Position numbers and translations under genes: made by a program. Source: JBAXBF01 sp034429745 (GTDB lineage: Bacteria > Chloroflexota > Anaerolineae > Anaerolineales > DRKV01). From it: a DNA stretch of 64,000 bases. Positions 41,010 to 49,476 of the stretch are shown here, piece after piece. Location of the stretch: positions 1 through 64,000 of the forward strand of contig DAOUFY010000043.1 of NCBI GenBank assembly GCA_034429745.1, in the 5' to 3' direction. The notes beneath the pieces are model-generated. The model made no database searches and was not told the origin of the DNA. It saw only the letters and a program-made list of their open reading frames with translations. Numbering within the stretch: the stretch's first letter is position 1; the number at the start of each line of letters is the position of its first letter.

Positions 41010-43502
41010 CTACTCCTCATCCTCAACAGCGATGATGGCAGGTGTTGGATCATCTACACAAACCGTTTGACCATTTGGAAAAGTTATCCAGGTTTGTTGA
41101 GCATCGCGAAGAATAGTCAAGCCGCGATAAGCGATCGTTACTTGCCATGGAAACGGGTTATATCCCGCTAAACCAATTTTCCATGGTGAATATAAGGTTA
41201 CCCCTAAAGTTTGTAAAAACAACCCTAAAGGTGCCAAGCCGCGTAAAGAATTCATTTCACCCTTTCCTTCTCCGGAAAAAGCATCATATAATTCAAAAAA
41301 TGCCCCCCATTTTTTCAGCGATTGGGTTACACAATTCATTATACGAGTTACGAGAGCAACACATTCTGCAGAATAACCATGCTCCAATAACCCTTCTCCA
41401 AGAAGCGTGCTCCAAACCATTGAGATGTTTGTAGAAATTGAGGAAGGAGGAGCAGCAAAACGGCTGCGGAGAAGTGGAAAGTTATCTTGCCAATTTTTAG
41501 GGTACTCTCCTAAACCATACGGATAGAACAACCCTTCCTGTTCATCAAACAGCCGAGTTTTAAGAGCAGCTGCTTGCTCTGGTGTGATCAGATCACCCCA
41601 TAAAGGCAAAAAGAGGCTTAAGTCTATAAAAGAATAACCTAAAGAAGAAACCGAAAACTTATCTTCATCACCAATGTTTTGAACTTCAATTCGTTCAACT
41701 TGAGTATATGAAACAGCCGTTGTAGCCTGCCCAATTTTTAGCAGCACCCAACGCCATTGGGAAAGCGGCAGCACCTCACAAATTGAATTTCCTTGGGCAT
41801 CCTTTCCTTCTATGCTGACCTTAGGGCGTTGAGAACGATCGCCTTCTGTTTCCAACCGTAAAACCAAGCGGGCTGCACTTGGAAAAGAATAATTCAATTC
41901 CAAAATTCCATTGCCCACCCGTTCCCCCAACCAATAACCGTCAGTCTGCGTATGGGCATCACGATCGCGATAAAGAAACAACCTCTTCTCTGCATTCCAA
42001 AAAGTGCGCAGCGTGAGCTTAAGCATTTCAGCCAACTCACTGAAACGCACATGCTTCACCGCTCCGCGCCCTTGCAGCAAAGGTTCCGGCAAGCTAAGTT
42101 CCTCACATATGGAAAGCATGCTTTTAATCTCATGGATTAATAAAGCACATAACGCAGGGCTTTCAACAGCATTCATTAGGGCGCCTTGCGCACCAGCTAT
42201 GAGCCGCGAAAACAGCGGATGGTCGGCAAATCCAAACTGAAGCGGATGTTCCCATTCTGGTGCGCCATCTACATCTTCATCATGATCTGAAAACCAGGCT
42301 TGTAAATAGCCGCGTAAAGGTTCAACGCTGCGAGCTAAAAATTCCTTATCGCGAGTATATTGATAAATTTTCCATGTGAGAGCGGCTAACAAAGGTGTTG
42401 CCAACATGCGGCTGCGCTGTCCGCTTAAACCCGGACGGCAATCTATTGCACCCGTTGAGGTGTTTTGAACAGAGAAATAGTTCAATAACAAGCCTTGGAA
42501 CAAATGAGGAGCAACAGGTAAAAGCAACGAAGCTGCATAATATACATCCAATACTCCCTGACCGCTCCATGCATATCCATAATCGCTTCCATCGCCGCGT
42601 ATCGAGTAGCCTTGATGTTGAGAGCGAGTAAGAAGCAGAGAAGGGAAAGGCAATGTGGCATTCTCTGCTATTGACTTTTCTGAATGCTCTACTGTTGAAC
42701 TAAATAAGCTTAATCCAATTTGCTGAGATAAAGCAAAAGCAGCATTCCAATCCGGATCTCCGCATTGAATATCTATCCACGTACTGTTGGAGAGCATTAA
42801 GCGAGCAAATTCTGCTTCCCAATTGCGATTGAGGTAACTGCGCGCTAAGTTGAATGAATCTTGCAAATCGCTGCATGCTGCTTCGGCCCAGAATAATTCC
42901 TTTACGGCGCCAGGCAATAGTTCAATAGTCTGATAAAGTGATGGATAAGGTACATTGCCTATCGCAGACTCACCTCGCAGACAAACAAGCGGTGAAAGCA
43001 TGGAGGTTTTACCCCACAACACAGGGGCATATTGGATTTTCGTTACCGCCATACGACTTCCGCTTGAAGAATTTACTTCTAAAGGGATAAGTACAGCTAC
43101 CCAAGCCAATTGAAGTTGGCGGGTTAAAGCGGAAGCATTCGTTACTTGGATTCTTCCCCATACAGCATGTGATTCGGGCACCCAATAATCCAATTCTACT
43201 GCAATACCTTCAAAGGGTTGACAGACAAGCCGAGCAAAATTAGGGTAAGCAAAGCTCACTAATGGCGGTTGAAAAAATTCTGATGGATCAGTAATTGAAT
43301 GATTATCCTCAGTGAATTGGGGGAAAAGCACAAACCGACGCGCTCGCAAGCCAAAAGAGGTGGTTAGTCCTATTACTGTAGGTATTCCTTCACTAACCTT
43401 TAGCTCCCAGATGTGATCATCGCAATAATCTACCTGAGAAAAACGGGCGTCTGCAGCTAAAGTTATACTGCCAGCAGATAAAAGTCGGTTCCAAGGCTGC
43501 AT
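41010..43502 (-). CDS. Putative six-hairpin glycosidase-like protein
   Basis: 830 aa without signal peptide. The N-terminal 270 residues look like a beta-sandwich (as in GH-family N-domains). The middle part (about 300-480) is helical and has GDGSDYGYAWSGQGVLDVYYAASLL and GLSGQRSRMLATPLLAALTWKIYQYTRDKEFL, the kind of pattern seen in (alpha/alpha)6 glycosidases and glycogen debranching-type proteins. A carbohydrate-module-like insert (about 520-600, RLVLRLETEGDRSQRPKVSIEGK) lies between helices. An acidic pair HDEDVDGAPEWEHP could be part of an active site. I cannot assign it to a numbered family. It follows the PHP gene by 10 bp without a strong ribosome site. Confidence 0.55.
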   Translation of the reverse strand: MQPWNRLLSAGSITLAADARFSQVDYCDDHIWELKVSEGIPTVIGLTTSFGLRARRFVLFPQFTEDNHSITDPSEFFQPPLVSFAYPNFARLVCQPFEGIAVELDYWVPESHAVWGRIQVTNASALTRQLQLAWVAVLIPLEVNSSSGSRMAVTKIQYAPVLWGKTSMLSPLVCLRGESAIGNVPYPSLYQTIELLPGAVKELFWAEAACSDLQDSFNLARSYLNRNWEAEFARLMLSNSTWIDIQCGDPDWNAAFALSQQIGLSLFSSTVEHSEKSIAENATLPFPSLLLTRSQHQGYSIRGDGSDYGYAWSGQGVLDVYYAASLLLPVAPHLFQGLLLNYFSVQNTSTGAIDCRPGLSGQRSRMLATPLLAALTWKIYQYTRDKEFLARSVEPLRGYLQAWFSDHDEDVDGAPEWEHPLQFGFADHPLFSRLIAGAQGALMNAVESPALCALLIHEIKSMLSICEELSLPEPLLQGRGAVKHVRFSELAEMLKLTLRTFWNAEKRLFLYRDRDAHTQTDGYWLGERVGNGILELNYSFPSAARLVLRLETEGDRSQRPKVSIEGKDAQGNSICEVLPLSQWRWVLLKIGQATTAVSYTQVERIEVQNIGDEDKFSVSSLGYSFIDLSLFLPLWGDLITPEQAAALKTRLFDEQEGLFYPYGLGEYPKNWQDNFPLLRSRFAAPPSSISTNISMVWSTLLGEGLLEHGYSAECVALVTRIMNCVTQSLKKWGAFFELYDAFSGEGKGEMNSLRGLAPLGLFLQTLGVTLYSPWKIGLAGYNPFPWQVTIAYRGLTILRDAQQTWITFPNGQTVCVDDPTPAIIAVEDEE

Positions 43503-43512
43503 AATGTAGGTG

Positions 43513-44298
43513 CTACTCCCGGCGATTACAGCGGTTTTCTTTAATAGCCTGTTTAAGGTCTTGCAAAGAGCTTATTTTCCCTTCACAACGATTGAACGTC
43601 AACATTTGAAAGACATTATGGGCATCTGAATTATAGACGCACGGCAAGTGAACCTTTTTTTGGATGGCAATCAAGGTTTGCCAATCTTGCGGATTAATAC
43701 CGCCGCATTCCACAGCATCAAAACCACTTTGGATTAATTCCTCTTCTGAAAAGCGCGTACCTTGGGCAAAGGGATGTGCAGCAATAGCTATACCACCTTG
43801 ATCATGGATCTCTTCAACTTGCTGTTTTACAGGCAATCGTTCGTTTATCGAATGTGTAATACCAATAGCTAACACATGAACGCGGCCGGTTACTTCCATT
43901 CCTGGAATGCAAAGCAAGCGCGTTTCAGCTTTACATTTACGGATGTTCTCGCGGCATACAGGTGTATCGTCAAAATGATGATCGGTTATTGCAATAAAAT
44001 CATAGCGCATTTTAATTGCCTGCTTTAGCATAACATCAAATTCATTTCTGCCATCTGAGCAAGTAGTATGGAGATGCAAATCACCAATCGAAAACTGTTT
44101 TGATGTTGGGGATGGAGTTGGAGACACAGAAGGAGCAACTGTAGAGGCAGGCAGACATAGATCTTTCGGGATGATGCAAGCTGCGTTCTCTTGTTTTGCT
44201 AGTGTACCTTCAGTCCCCAACCATATCAGGCCAGTCATCAGCATCACAAGCAGAGATTTGTAGTACTGAATATTGCAACCGCTTTGTTTATACATCAT
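43513..44298 (-). CDS. Exported PHP-domain metal-dependent phosphoesterase
   Basis: About 261 aa. The start is one of two adjacent ATGs; AGGAG lies five bases before the first (44298). A hydrophobic N-terminal segment (YYKSLLVMLMTGLIWLGTEGTLA) acts as signal or anchor, followed by a Pro/Ser/Thr linker. The PHP domain has DLHLHTTCSDG (metal site), AITDHHFD, IPGMEVTG, IAAHPF and NSDAHN, in the usual order. PHP proteins hydrolyse phosphoesters with bound metals; export is unusual for the family. It forms an operon with the glycosidase-like gene, so a sugar-phosphate or phospholipid substrate is plausible. Confidence 0.82.
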   Translation of the reverse strand: MMYKQSGCNIQYYKSLLVMLMTGLIWLGTEGTLAKQENAACIIPKDLCLPASTVAPSVSPTPSPTSKQFSIGDLHLHTTCSDGRNEFDVMLKQAIKMRYDFIAITDHHFDDTPVCRENIRKCKAETRLLCIPGMEVTGRVHVLAIGITHSINERLPVKQQVEEIHDQGGIAIAAHPFAQGTRFSEEELIQSGFDAVECGGINPQDWQTLIAIQKKVHLPCVYNSDAHNVFQMLTFNRCEGKISSLQDLKQAIKENRCNRRE

Positions 44299-44366
44299 CA
44301 CATCTCCTGCTTAAATCATAACATAGAATATCCCTATCCGTGAGCAATGAATAAAAGGTCCTGCAA

Positions 44367-44375
44367 TGGTATAAT
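44367..44375 (+). promoter_or_regulatory. Extended -10 promoter of the class A PBP gene
   Basis: TGGTATAAT is a perfect extended -10. The start point would be about 44382, giving a leader of some 16 nt that consists mainly of the ribosome site GAGGAGGT. This settles the start at 44398, since the longer open frame from 44347 contains the promoter. Confidence 0.7.
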
Positions 44376-44397
44376 GGAATTGAAAGAGGAGGTAGTG

Positions 44398-47300
44398 ATG
44401 AATCCAAAAGAAAGTCCGCACGAGCGTTTTCGCCGCTTGTTGGCAGAAGCTCAAGAAAGTACACCTAAACCTGCCGTCACTGAGCCTTCTGCAAAAGAAC
44501 CCTCAGCAGAAAGAAAAGAGAGCCCCCAAACGGGTCTCTCACCTGCAGTTTCCACAACCCAACCTACTGAACGATTGCCGCATTCCAAAGAAGAACTTCC
44601 TCCTGCTGTGGAACAAACCTTAGTAGGACAAACCTGGATTGACGGGAAGCCACTCCAGACAGAAATCTTAGAAGGAAAAGACGAAGAACTTCCCCAACCC
44701 ACTCAAAAAGTCGAGCGAGCTGAAACACCTCTACCTCCACCTTTAGGTGAAACGCCTCACATGCCTCCGGCCGCCTTAGATTCGCATGCCATGCCTTTGC
44801 CGCGTCGTGTTTCAGAAATTGATGTCGCCGCAACTCGCGTCAGCCCTGCGGCATACGAAACACCTGCATACAGAGAGCATAGGGGAGAAGAGGACTCCTT
44901 TCCTCCTAAGCGAACTTCTTCCGGCAGCCGGCCTTCGGAACAACAATATAGAACTAATGTTCCAATAACACCATCAGCCGTTAAAGAAACTAAAGAGCGC
45001 AAGCCAAAACCATTAGCAGCAAAAGTGCAACGCGATTCTCGCAAAAAGCTAAGCTGTATTGGCTACGGCATTGTTGCTTCATTATTCCTCTTTGTTCTCA
45101 GCGGATTAATCCTTGCCTCCATTCTCATTTACCAATACTACAATATCGCAAAAACCTTACCTAGCATCGAGGAGCTGCGAGCCAAAGCCTCGCAATTTGA
45201 GACGACCAGAATATTTGATCGCAAAGGCAATCTGCTGTACGAAATACTAGACCCAAATGCGGGCCGCCGAACTTACGTAACGTTAGACAAGATATCGCCA
45301 TTCATGATTGCTGCCACACTAGCTACTGAGGACAAAGACTTTTATTCTCACGGTGGTTATGATGCGGTAGCCATTGTGCGCGCCTTTTGGCAAAACTATA
45401 CCAGTGGCGAAGTTGTATCCGGAGCCTCAACAATTACCCAACAGTTAGCCCGCACTCTGCTTCTTAGCCCAGAAGAACGCAGTCAGCAAACTTACCAAAG
45501 AAAATTACGCGAAGCTATTCTTGCTGCTGAAATTACTCGCCGTTACACTAAAGATGAGATATTGGAACTATATTTGAATGAAATATACTACGGAAATCTT
45601 GCATATGGGGTGGAAGCAGCTGCCGAGACATATTTCAATACGACAGCCAGTAATTTAACCTTGGCTCAATCCGCCTTTTTAGCCGGACTTCCTCAAGCTC
45701 CTTCAGTCTATGATGTGTTCGTCAACCGTGAAGCTGCCATGAAGCGCACCGAACAGGTGCTGTATCTGATGTTTGAAGCCAGCAAGGAAAAGGGCTGCAT
45801 TTTTGTCAGCAATCACCAAAACCCAGTATGCATAGATGTACTCCAAGCGATTAGTGCAGCTGAAGAGATAAAAAATTATCCTTTCAAGAAAAATGAGGTG
45901 AAAATTGAGCATCCCCATTGGGTGAATTACATCCGTTCACTGCTTGAAAGCCAATATGATGCTCAAACCATTTATCGCTCAGGCTTTTCGGTCTATACCA
46001 CACTGGACCCTGATCTGCAAAGTGAAGCCGAAAAACTCGTCAACCAGCAGATTGCTTCGCTGGCGGAAAATAATGCACATAGCGGCGCGTTAGTTGCCAT
46101 CCAACCAGCCAGCGGTGAAATCCTAGCTATGGTTGGATCAGCTGATTATTTCGGAGACGAAAAAAGTGCCCAAGTGAACATGGCAGTTAGTCCGCGCCAA
46201 CCCGGCTCAGCTATTAAACCACTTACTTACGTTGCCGCCTTTGAAAAAGGATGGACAGCTGCCACATTAATTTGGGATGTACCGAGTGAATTTCCACCTT
46301 CCGGCTTAGAAAACGATCCAAGACCACCTTACGTACCAGTAAACTACGATGGGCGCTTCCATGGACCTGTTACTGTACGCTATGCCTTAGCTAATTCCTA
46401 TAACATTCCTGCTGTCAAAACGCTTCAATTTGTTGGAGTCTATGGAACATCCGATCGCCCTGGTGAATCGGGGTTGATTGGCATGGCGCGTCGTTTAGGA
46501 ATCACAACCCTTAATCGGAATGATTACGGATTGTCGCTTACCCTTGGGGGTGGAGAAGTCTCTTTGCTCGAATTAACCTCTGCTTATGCTGTCTTTGCCA
46601 ATGGAGGACGACGCGTACCGCCAGTAGCCATTACCCGGATAACAGATTTTGAAGGCAAAGAAATCTTTCGCCACGAAGCGGCAGAAGCTCAACAAGTTAT
46701 CAGTCCGGCACACGCCTTTCTTATTTCATCTATACTATCGGACAATGAAGCCCGCTCAGCCTCTTTTGGAGCAGACTCACCGTTGAATTTGCCTTTTCCA
46801 GCCGCAGTAAAGACCGGCACCACCAATGATTTTCGCGACAATTGGACAATCGGCTACACCCCAGATTTGGTTGTTGGGGTATGGGTCGGAAACCCTGACT
46901 ATACTCCTATGATCAACACTACTGGTCTCACTGGGGCAGCTCCAATCTGGTCAACCTTCATGCAAATTGCCATCCCTAAAATTACTCAAGGACGGATAAC
47001 CCCCTTTGCCCGTCCGGCGGACATCATCGAAAAGGTTATCTGCTCCATATCTGGCACAGAACCTTCCCAATGGTGTCCGCAGCAGCGAGTAGAATACTTT
47101 GCAGCCAATCAACCGCCTCTTCCCAAAGAAAACGATCTCTGGCAGGAAAGCATGATAGATACGTGGACTTCTTTGCTCGCTTCCCGTGATTGCCCTGAAT
47201 TTACCGAAAAAGTATTCACTATCAATGTAACCGATCTATGGGCAATTAAATGGCTTAGTGAAGACCCACAAGGCAAACAATGGGCAGAAGAGATGGGTTT

Positions 47301-47805
47301 TCCTGATCCCATCGTTTTCACCCCTTCTCGCTTATGTAAAAACAGTGATTCGCGTCCTAAACTGGCTTTTGCCTATCCGCGTGATGGAGATGTGATTAAA
47401 ACATCACCTCTAGATATTTATATTCAAGCAGGTGCAACATCCGATTATGAAGGGTTCTCCTTATTCTATGGCAATGGAAGAGAGCCTCAAAAGTGGGAGC
47501 TTCTGGCTCAAGGGAGAGATCAATACCTCAATCCCGAGAAAATCATCAGCTGGGATATCAGTCAACTGCCTGCTGGTGAATATACCTTGCGATTGCTGAT
47601 CACCAGCCTGCGGCATACTTACGCCGAAACTAAAATCACGTTGCGCCTAGAAGTGCCAACACCTACACCCACAGCCACTTCAACTGAACTGCCAACACCA
47701 ACAGCGACGATGACAAGCACCCCTACCGCAACAAACACTGCCACAATTCCGCCAACTGAATCACCTGTGCCAACCATAACACCCAGCATCACACCCACTG
47801 AGTAG
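44398..47805 (+). CDS. Class A penicillin-binding protein (PBP1A type)
   Basis: 1135 aa. It has a long Pro/Glu/Ser-rich cytoplasmic N-tail (about 1-215), one membrane helix (about 220-250), a GT51 glycosyltransferase (ATEDKDFYSHGG about 309, GASTITQQLAR), and a transpeptidase with SPRQPGSAIK (Ser about 604), ANSYN (about 666) and VKTGTTNDF (about 805). All motifs are intact. After it come a cysteine-containing segment, an Ig-like module (SPLDIYIQAG to LPAGEYTLRLLITSL), and a Thr/Pro tail (TPTPTATSTELPTPT and so on). It polymerises and cross-links peptidoglycan outside the membrane. The cytoplasmic tail is far longer than in E. coli PBP1A. Confidence 0.94.
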   Translation: MNPKESPHERFRRLLAEAQESTPKPAVTEPSAKEPSAERKESPQTGLSPAVSTTQPTERLPHSKEELPPAVEQTLVGQTWIDGKPLQTEILEGKDEELPQPTQKVERAETPLPPPLGETPHMPPAALDSHAMPLPRRVSEIDVAATRVSPAAYETPAYREHRGEEDSFPPKRTSSGSRPSEQQYRTNVPITPSAVKETKERKPKPLAAKVQRDSRKKLSCIGYGIVASLFLFVLSGLILASILIYQYYNIAKTLPSIEELRAKASQFETTRIFDRKGNLLYEILDPNAGRRTYVTLDKISPFMIAATLATEDKDFYSHGGYDAVAIVRAFWQNYTSGEVVSGASTITQQLARTLLLSPEERSQQTYQRKLREAILAAEITRRYTKDEILELYLNEIYYGNLAYGVEAAAETYFNTTASNLTLAQSAFLAGLPQAPSVYDVFVNREAAMKRTEQVLYLMFEASKEKGCIFVSNHQNPVCIDVLQAISAAEEIKNYPFKKNEVKIEHPHWVNYIRSLLESQYDAQTIYRSGFSVYTTLDPDLQSEAEKLVNQQIASLAENNAHSGALVAIQPASGEILAMVGSADYFGDEKSAQVNMAVSPRQPGSAIKPLTYVAAFEKGWTAATLIWDVPSEFPPSGLENDPRPPYVPVNYDGRFHGPVTVRYALANSYNIPAVKTLQFVGVYGTSDRPGESGLIGMARRLGITTLNRNDYGLSLTLGGGEVSLLELTSAYAVFANGGRRVPPVAITRITDFEGKEIFRHEAAEAQQVISPAHAFLISSILSDNEARSASFGADSPLNLPFPAAVKTGTTNDFRDNWTIGYTPDLVVGVWVGNPDYTPMINTTGLTGAAPIWSTFMQIAIPKITQGRITPFARPADIIEKVICSISGTEPSQWCPQQRVEYFAANQPPLPKENDLWQESMIDTWTSLLASRDCPEFTEKVFTINVTDLWAIKWLSEDPQGKQWAEEMGFPDPIVFTPSRLCKNSDSRPKLAFAYPRDGDVIKTSPLDIYIQAGATSDYEGFSLFYGNGREPQKWELLAQGRDQYLNPEKIISWDISQLPAGEYTLRLLITSLRHTYAETKITLRLEVPTPTPTATSTELPTPTATMTSTPTATNTATIPPTESPVPTITPSITPTE

Positions 47806-47871
47806 TCAAACCAAAAAAAGACACTACAGCAATACTTTTGATTGAGAGGGTTTACTCAAGATTGTTTAATT

Positions 47872-48891
47872 ATGCGAATTACAAAAGACACATTAATCAA
47901 TGCAGCCAAGGCGTACGTAAAGGAAACAATTTCAAAACAGCATAATATTCTATGTGCTTATTGCTGCGGATCGGTGTTAGGGAACGACCCGCTGCTAGGA
48001 GAAGCCGGAGACGTTGATCTTGTCTTTGTTCATTACCAAGAACCACTTATTCAACGTCAGATCATCCGCTTAAACGATCAAATCCACCTGGATATTGTTC
48101 ACCATTCACAGCGAATGTACAGTCAGCCGCGTACTTTACGGCAACACGCCTGGTTTGGACCAACGATCTACAATTGTCTCACCCTTTATGATCCGCAGCA
48201 CATGATGGATTTCATCATTGCCAGCGTTAGAGGGCAATACCATCATGCTGACATTGTCTATAAACGGGCGCGCTCTCAGCTAAATCTTGGACGAAAAATT
48301 TGGCACGATCTTTCAGTTCAGCAAACCTTTCATGCACCCCAGCAAGTGATGAAATATCTCGAAGCGATTGAAAAGGCCCTCAATGCAGTGGTGTTATTAA
48401 CCGCTGCACCATTGGCAGAGCGACGGTTGCTGCTTGAATTTCCCGCTTACGCCGCAAACCTTGGGCACAGCGGTTTATCCATAGGGGCATTAGGGCTGCT
48501 TGGCGGGTTAAATCTCCAAAAAGACATTTTATTGCAGTGGCTGCAAAGTTGGGAAGAAGCTTATCATGCCGTCAACACCTTCAAAAATGCACCCATTCAG
48601 CTTCATCCTCATCGCTTTCAATACTACAGCTTAGCTCTTCAACACCTAATCAACAGCGCGCAGCCAGCCAACGCCTTATACCTGCTCCTGCATACTTGGA
48701 CTCTTATGGCTTGTACCCTGCAAGCAGATAATTACCATCAAGAAGCATGGAAGAACATATGCCAATATTTAGGCATCATTGGGGAAGCTTTGGAAACGAG
48801 ACAAACCGCTTTAGATGCTTATTTCGACACCATTGAAGATCTTTTTGAGGAATGGGGAAGAGAACAAGGTGTTCAAGAACGTTTCACGTGA
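47872..48891 (+). CDS. Nucleotidyltransferase-fold protein, unknown substrate
   Basis: 339 aa from the ATG at 47872; a TTG at 47842 is an alternative. The N-terminal 100 residues have the polymerase-beta-type signature CCGSVLGNDPLLGEAGDVDLVFV, in which GS and DxD bind nucleotide and metal, and a third Asp in QIHLDIVHH. The helical C-terminal 220 residues (PQQVMKYLEAIEKALNAVVLL and so on) are of unknown type. It might modify a small molecule (as aminoglycoside nucleotidyltransferases do) or an RNA. Its stop codon TGA is part of a parS-like site. Promoter and ribosome site are weak. Confidence 0.65.
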   Translation: MRITKDTLINAAKAYVKETISKQHNILCAYCCGSVLGNDPLLGEAGDVDLVFVHYQEPLIQRQIIRLNDQIHLDIVHHSQRMYSQPRTLRQHAWFGPTIYNCLTLYDPQHMMDFIIASVRGQYHHADIVYKRARSQLNLGRKIWHDLSVQQTFHAPQQVMKYLEAIEKALNAVVLLTAAPLAERRLLLEFPAYAANLGHSGLSIGALGLLGGLNLQKDILLQWLQSWEEAYHAVNTFKNAPIQLHPHRFQYYSLALQHLINSAQPANALYLLLHTWTLMACTLQADNYHQEAWKNICQYLGIIGEALETRQTALDAYFDTIEDLFEEWGREQGVQERFT

Positions 48892-48895
48892 AACA
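48880..48895. promoter_or_regulatory. parS-like centromere site 1
   Basis: The 16-mer matches the ParB (Spo0J) consensus TGTTTCACGTGAAACA at 15 positions; only the first base differs. The 14-bp core GTTTCACGTGAAAC (48881-48894) is a perfect palindrome. The TGA of the upstream gene lies within it. The site is flanked by a 7-bp inverted repeat CAAGAAC (48874-48880) and GTTCTTG (48901-48907). Confidence 0.88.
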
Positions 48896-48945
48896 TGGCC
48901 GTTCTTGTCGTTGGAACATTTATACTGACAATTGAAATGTTCTGA

Positions 48946-48961
48946 GGTTTCACGTGAAACA
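48946..48961. promoter_or_regulatory. parS-like centromere site 2
   Basis: A second copy, again 15 of 16 to the ParB consensus with the same perfect 14-bp core (48947-48960). The centres of the two sites are 66 bp apart. It ends directly before the stop codon of sixA. Between the two sites there is an 8-bp inverted repeat GAACATTT/AAATGTTC (48914-48942), which may end transcription of the convergent genes. parA and parB are not in the window. Confidence 0.88.
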
Positions 48962-49444
48962 TCAACGTTTCGCACCCATTAAGGCCGGCGTAGCCAACCA
49001 CAGCAATTCTCCCACAATCGAAGGCTGAAACGTTAAATCAACACACGCGACAGAGCCTTTTTTCATGATAACTCGTCCATTGCCTATCAAACGACCAATT
49101 ACAATACTAAAATCGGGCTCATGTCCGACTAAGAGCAGTTCTTTATCTTCATCATAATTCTTGATTATTTCTCTTAATTCGTCTAAGCCAAAGCCAGGGC
49201 TTAATCGCTTTTCTTCTCTCAACTGCTCCTCTAAATCATATACTTCAGCAACCAACTGAGCTGTTTGCATCGCCCTTATCAATGGACTTGATAATATTTC
49301 AGTGAAGCGGATATTTCTCTCATACAAAAAGCGAGCAATCTCTTTCACTGCTTGGCGTCCTTTTTCGGTTAAAGGACGCAATTCGTCCACCCCTCCCCAT
49401 TGATTTCTGCTGGCTATCCCATGACGCATAAAGTATAGCTTCAT
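48962..49444 (-). CDS. sixA: SixA-type phosphohistidine phosphatase
   Basis: About 160 aa from the ATG at 49444, which puts the catalytic RHG (MKLYFMRHGIAS) at the very N-terminus as usual. Other marks are LSSPLIRAMQTAQLV and LLVGHEPDFS with the second catalytic His. SixA dephosphorylates phosphohistidine proteins. Downstream of ppk and CHAD, it may be part of phosphate or polyphosphate housekeeping. An ATG 33 bp upstream, which overlaps the CHAD stop, is an alternative start. Confidence 0.88.
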   Translation of the reverse strand: MKLYFMRHGIASRNQWGGVDELRPLTEKGRQAVKEIARFLYERNIRFTEILSSPLIRAMQTAQLVAEVYDLEEQLREEKRLSPGFGLDELREIIKNYDEDKELLLVGHEPDFSIVIGRLIGNGRVIMKKGSVACVDLTFQPSIVGELLWLATPALMGAKR

Positions 49445-49476
49445 TTTCCCTTTTTCCCTCTCTTCACTAAAAAGCA

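Noticed and set aside
44347..44397. Longer N-terminus for the class A PBP
   Set aside because: This segment contains the extended -10 promoter and the ribosome site, so it is not translated.
47790..47835. GTAGTC/GACACTAC repeat after the class A PBP gene as terminator
   Set aside because: The stem is interrupted and no T-tract follows on the plus strand.
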